This document shows, piece after piece, positions 6,905 to 8,090 of a stretch of DNA of 8,090 nucleotides. This DNA is from an uncultured Clostridia bacterium (GTDB lineage: Bacteria; Bacillota; Clostridia; Peptostreptococcales; Anaerovoracaceae). The DNA is taken from contig CAKQNZ010000092.1 in NCBI GenBank assembly GCA_934255435.1, positions 1-8,090 on the forward strand, in the 5' to 3' direction. The notes beneath the pieces were generated by a model that saw only the letters and a program-made list of their open reading frames with translations, ran no database searches and had not been told where the DNA came from. Positions within the stretch are counted from its first letter, which is position 1. Every line of letters begins with the position of its first letter. Position numbers and translations under genes: made by a program.

Positions 6905-7369
6905 TCATTCACCTCTTTCCAGATCCAGTGCAGACATGACTTCTTCCTCACGTGTCCGCATTTCTTTTTTATCTTTGTCTGTCATGTGGTCGTATCCCAG
7001 CAGATGGCAGACGCTGTGGACAAACAGATATACCAGCTCACGCTCCCGTGAATGACCATATTCCTCTGCCTGTTTTTCTGCCTGCTGTACACATATCACT
7101 ACATCGCCCAGCACTATCTCTCCATCCGGGTCTTTGTCGTCGATCTCGCTGAAATCTTCTATCATCGGAAAGGAAAGTACATCCGTGCATCTGTCCACGT
7201 TCCTGTATGTCCTGTTAAGCTCCTGTATCTCATCTCCCGATACGAAACTGAGGCTTATCTCCATGGCGTCGGGACACATACCTTCTTTTTCGACACATAT
7301 CTCTGCCGCTTTCCTGAAAGTCCCGATCATATCTGCTCCGACCGGTGCTTCATCATATATTATATCCAT
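6905..7369 (-). CDS. ybeY: Endoribonuclease YbeY (16S rRNA maturation)
   Basis: YbeY is a metal-dependent single-strand endoribonuclease involved in 16S rRNA 3'-end processing and 70S quality control. From ATG 7369 it has 154 residues, the normal length. The metal-binding signature HxxxHxxxxxH is complete (His118, His122, His128 in HSVCHLLGYDH), and the conserved RNVDRCTDVLSFP stretch (56-68) and LGDVVI (87-92) are present. The open frame extends 17 codons further to ATG 7420 but overlaps phoH; AGAGGA at 7378-7383 with an eight-base spacer supports 7369. It starts four bases after the phoH stop, so coupled translation is likely. Its pairing with era fits, since both act on the 3' end of 16S rRNA. 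Confidence 0.96.
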   Translation of the reverse strand: MDIIYDEAPVGADMIGTFRKAAEICVEKEGMCPDAMEISLSFVSGDEIQELNRTYRNVDRCTDVLSFPMIEDFSEIDDKDPDGEIVLGDVVICVQQAEKQAEEYGHSRERELVYLFVHSVCHLLGYDHMTDKDKKEMRTREEEVMSALDLERGE

Positions 7370-7373
7370 AACT

Positions 7374-8090
7374 TCAGTCCTCTCTCGGCGGATGGTTCTT
7401 ATAGTATCTGTCATAAGCATTTATAACTTTCTTGACCAGCTGATGACGTACTACATCCATGTCTTTCATATAGCAGAAACCTATCTCATCTATCCCTTTA
7501 AGCACCTTTGATGCCTCCACAAGTCCCGAACGTTTGCCTCTTGGCAGGTCTATCTGCGTGACATCACCGGTCACCACGACCTTTGAACCGAATCCCATCC
7601 TCGTCAGGAACATCTTCATCTGTTCCGGCGTGGTATTCTGTGCTTCGTCGAGTATTATGAAAGAGTTGTCAAGGGTACGGCCTCTCATATATGCCAGAGG
7701 GACCACTTCGATGGCTTCTTTTTCTTTAAGTCTCAGTGCACTTTCACGTCCCAGCACATCGTAAAGTGCATCATAAAGAGGTCTGAGGTACGGATCCACC
7801 TTGTCCTGCATATCTCCGGGCAGGAATCCGAGACGCTCTCCCGCCTCTACTGCAGGCCTTGCCAGTATTATCTTCTGCACTTCTTTATTTTTGAAGGCGT
7901 TTACCGCCATCGCTACAGCGATGTAAGTCTTTCCTGTACCTGCAGGTCCGATACCGAACACTATGTCTTTTTCTCTTATGCTTTCAACATATCGTCTCTG
8001 GCCCAGTGTCTTTGCCTTCAGCGGTGCTCCTGCATGAGTGAAACAGATTATGTCTTTGCCTGTATGTCCTACATTCTGCTGTTCGTAGGA
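7374..8090 (-). CDS. phoH: PhoH family P-loop ATPase (N-terminus outside the window)
   Basis: A cytosolic PhoH-like ATPase of the superfamily I helicase fold, linked to RNA metabolism; its exact role remains unsettled. The frame is open to the window edge, giving 238 residues. Family members are about 320 residues, so some 80 from the N-terminus are missing. Counting from the first visible residue, the Walker A motif GPAGTGKT is at 48-55, followed by [19 protein letters not shown] (75-93), the [10 protein letters not shown] element (131-140), Walker [10 protein letters not shown] (146-154), a [10 protein letters not shown] element (174-183) and the DVVRHQLV motif (212-219). The longest frame contained in the window would open at an internal GTG (7961) just before Walker A; that is not a real start because the conserved KAKTLGQ region lies upstream of it. 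The gene runs directly into ybeY. Confidence 0.96.
   Translation of the reverse strand, partial: SYEQQNVGHTGKDIICFTHAGAPLKAKTLGQRRYVESIREKDIVFGIGPAGTGKTYIAVAMAVNAFKNKEVQKIILARPAVEAGERLGFLPGDMQDKVDPYLRPLYDALYDVLGRESALRLKEKEAIEVVPLAYMRGRTLDNSFIILDEAQNTTPEQMKMFLTRMGFGSKVVVTGDVTQIDLPRGKRSGLVEASKVLKGIDEIGFCYMKDMDVVRHQLVKKVINAYDRYYKNHPPRED

Noticed and set aside
7374..7961. Short PhoH starting at GTG 7961
   Set aside because: The frame continues upstream to the window edge with conserved PhoH sequence (KAKTLGQ and the preceding strands), so this is an internal valine codon and not a start.
1..8090. CRISPR arrays, insertion sequences, tRNA or rRNA genes, attachment sites
   Set aside because: I found no regularly spaced repeats, transposase motifs, terminal inverted repeats or RNA gene sequence. 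Coding density is very high and all gaps are 95 bases or less.

Overview
The window reads as a single housekeeping cluster from an anaerobic, low-to-mid GC member of the Bacillota, most probably a Clostridia. The grounds are the gene order phoH-ybeY-cdd-era-recO-DUF4342-glyS-ppdK, strong AGGAGG-type ribosome binding sites, heavy use of AGA for arginine, a single-chain (alpha2-type) glycyl-tRNA synthetase, and pyruvate phosphate dikinase, an enzyme common in anaerobic fermenters. The genus cannot be fixed from this sequence. All eight genes lie on the minus strand, so transcription runs from high to low coordinates.

Upstream block (8090 to about 4791, in transcription order): phoH (N-terminus outside the window), ybeY, cdd, era and recO. 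They are separated by 2 to 30 bases, which suggests one polycistronic message. The gene set is translation and RNA-centred: YbeY and Era act in 16S rRNA maturation and 30S assembly, PhoH is an RNA/nucleotide-linked P-loop ATPase, Cdd salvages pyrimidine nucleosides, and RecO acts in recombinational repair. Several starts need correcting by the ribosome binding site: recO uses TTG, and era, ybeY, cdd and the DUF4342 gene start inside the longest open frame.

Downstream block (4791 to 1): an uncharacterised 229-residue protein with an N-terminal UBA-like helix bundle, a DUF4342 domain, a repeated helix and a very acidic tail; then glyS after a 95-base gap; then ppdK after a 51-base AT-rich gap. 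ppdK runs off the left edge with about 25 residues missing, but its phospho-histidine and catalytic cysteine regions are both in view.

I see no RNA genes, mobile elements, CRISPR arrays, riboswitches or convincing intrinsic terminators. No gene-free stretch exceeds 95 bases. I do not see a new multi-gene system. The least understood item is the UBA-DUF4342 protein. The most unusual local detail is its TAG stop, which is followed in frame by nine more codons that continue the acidic tail. A possible internal promoter with an 8-base direct repeat lies just upstream of ppdK.
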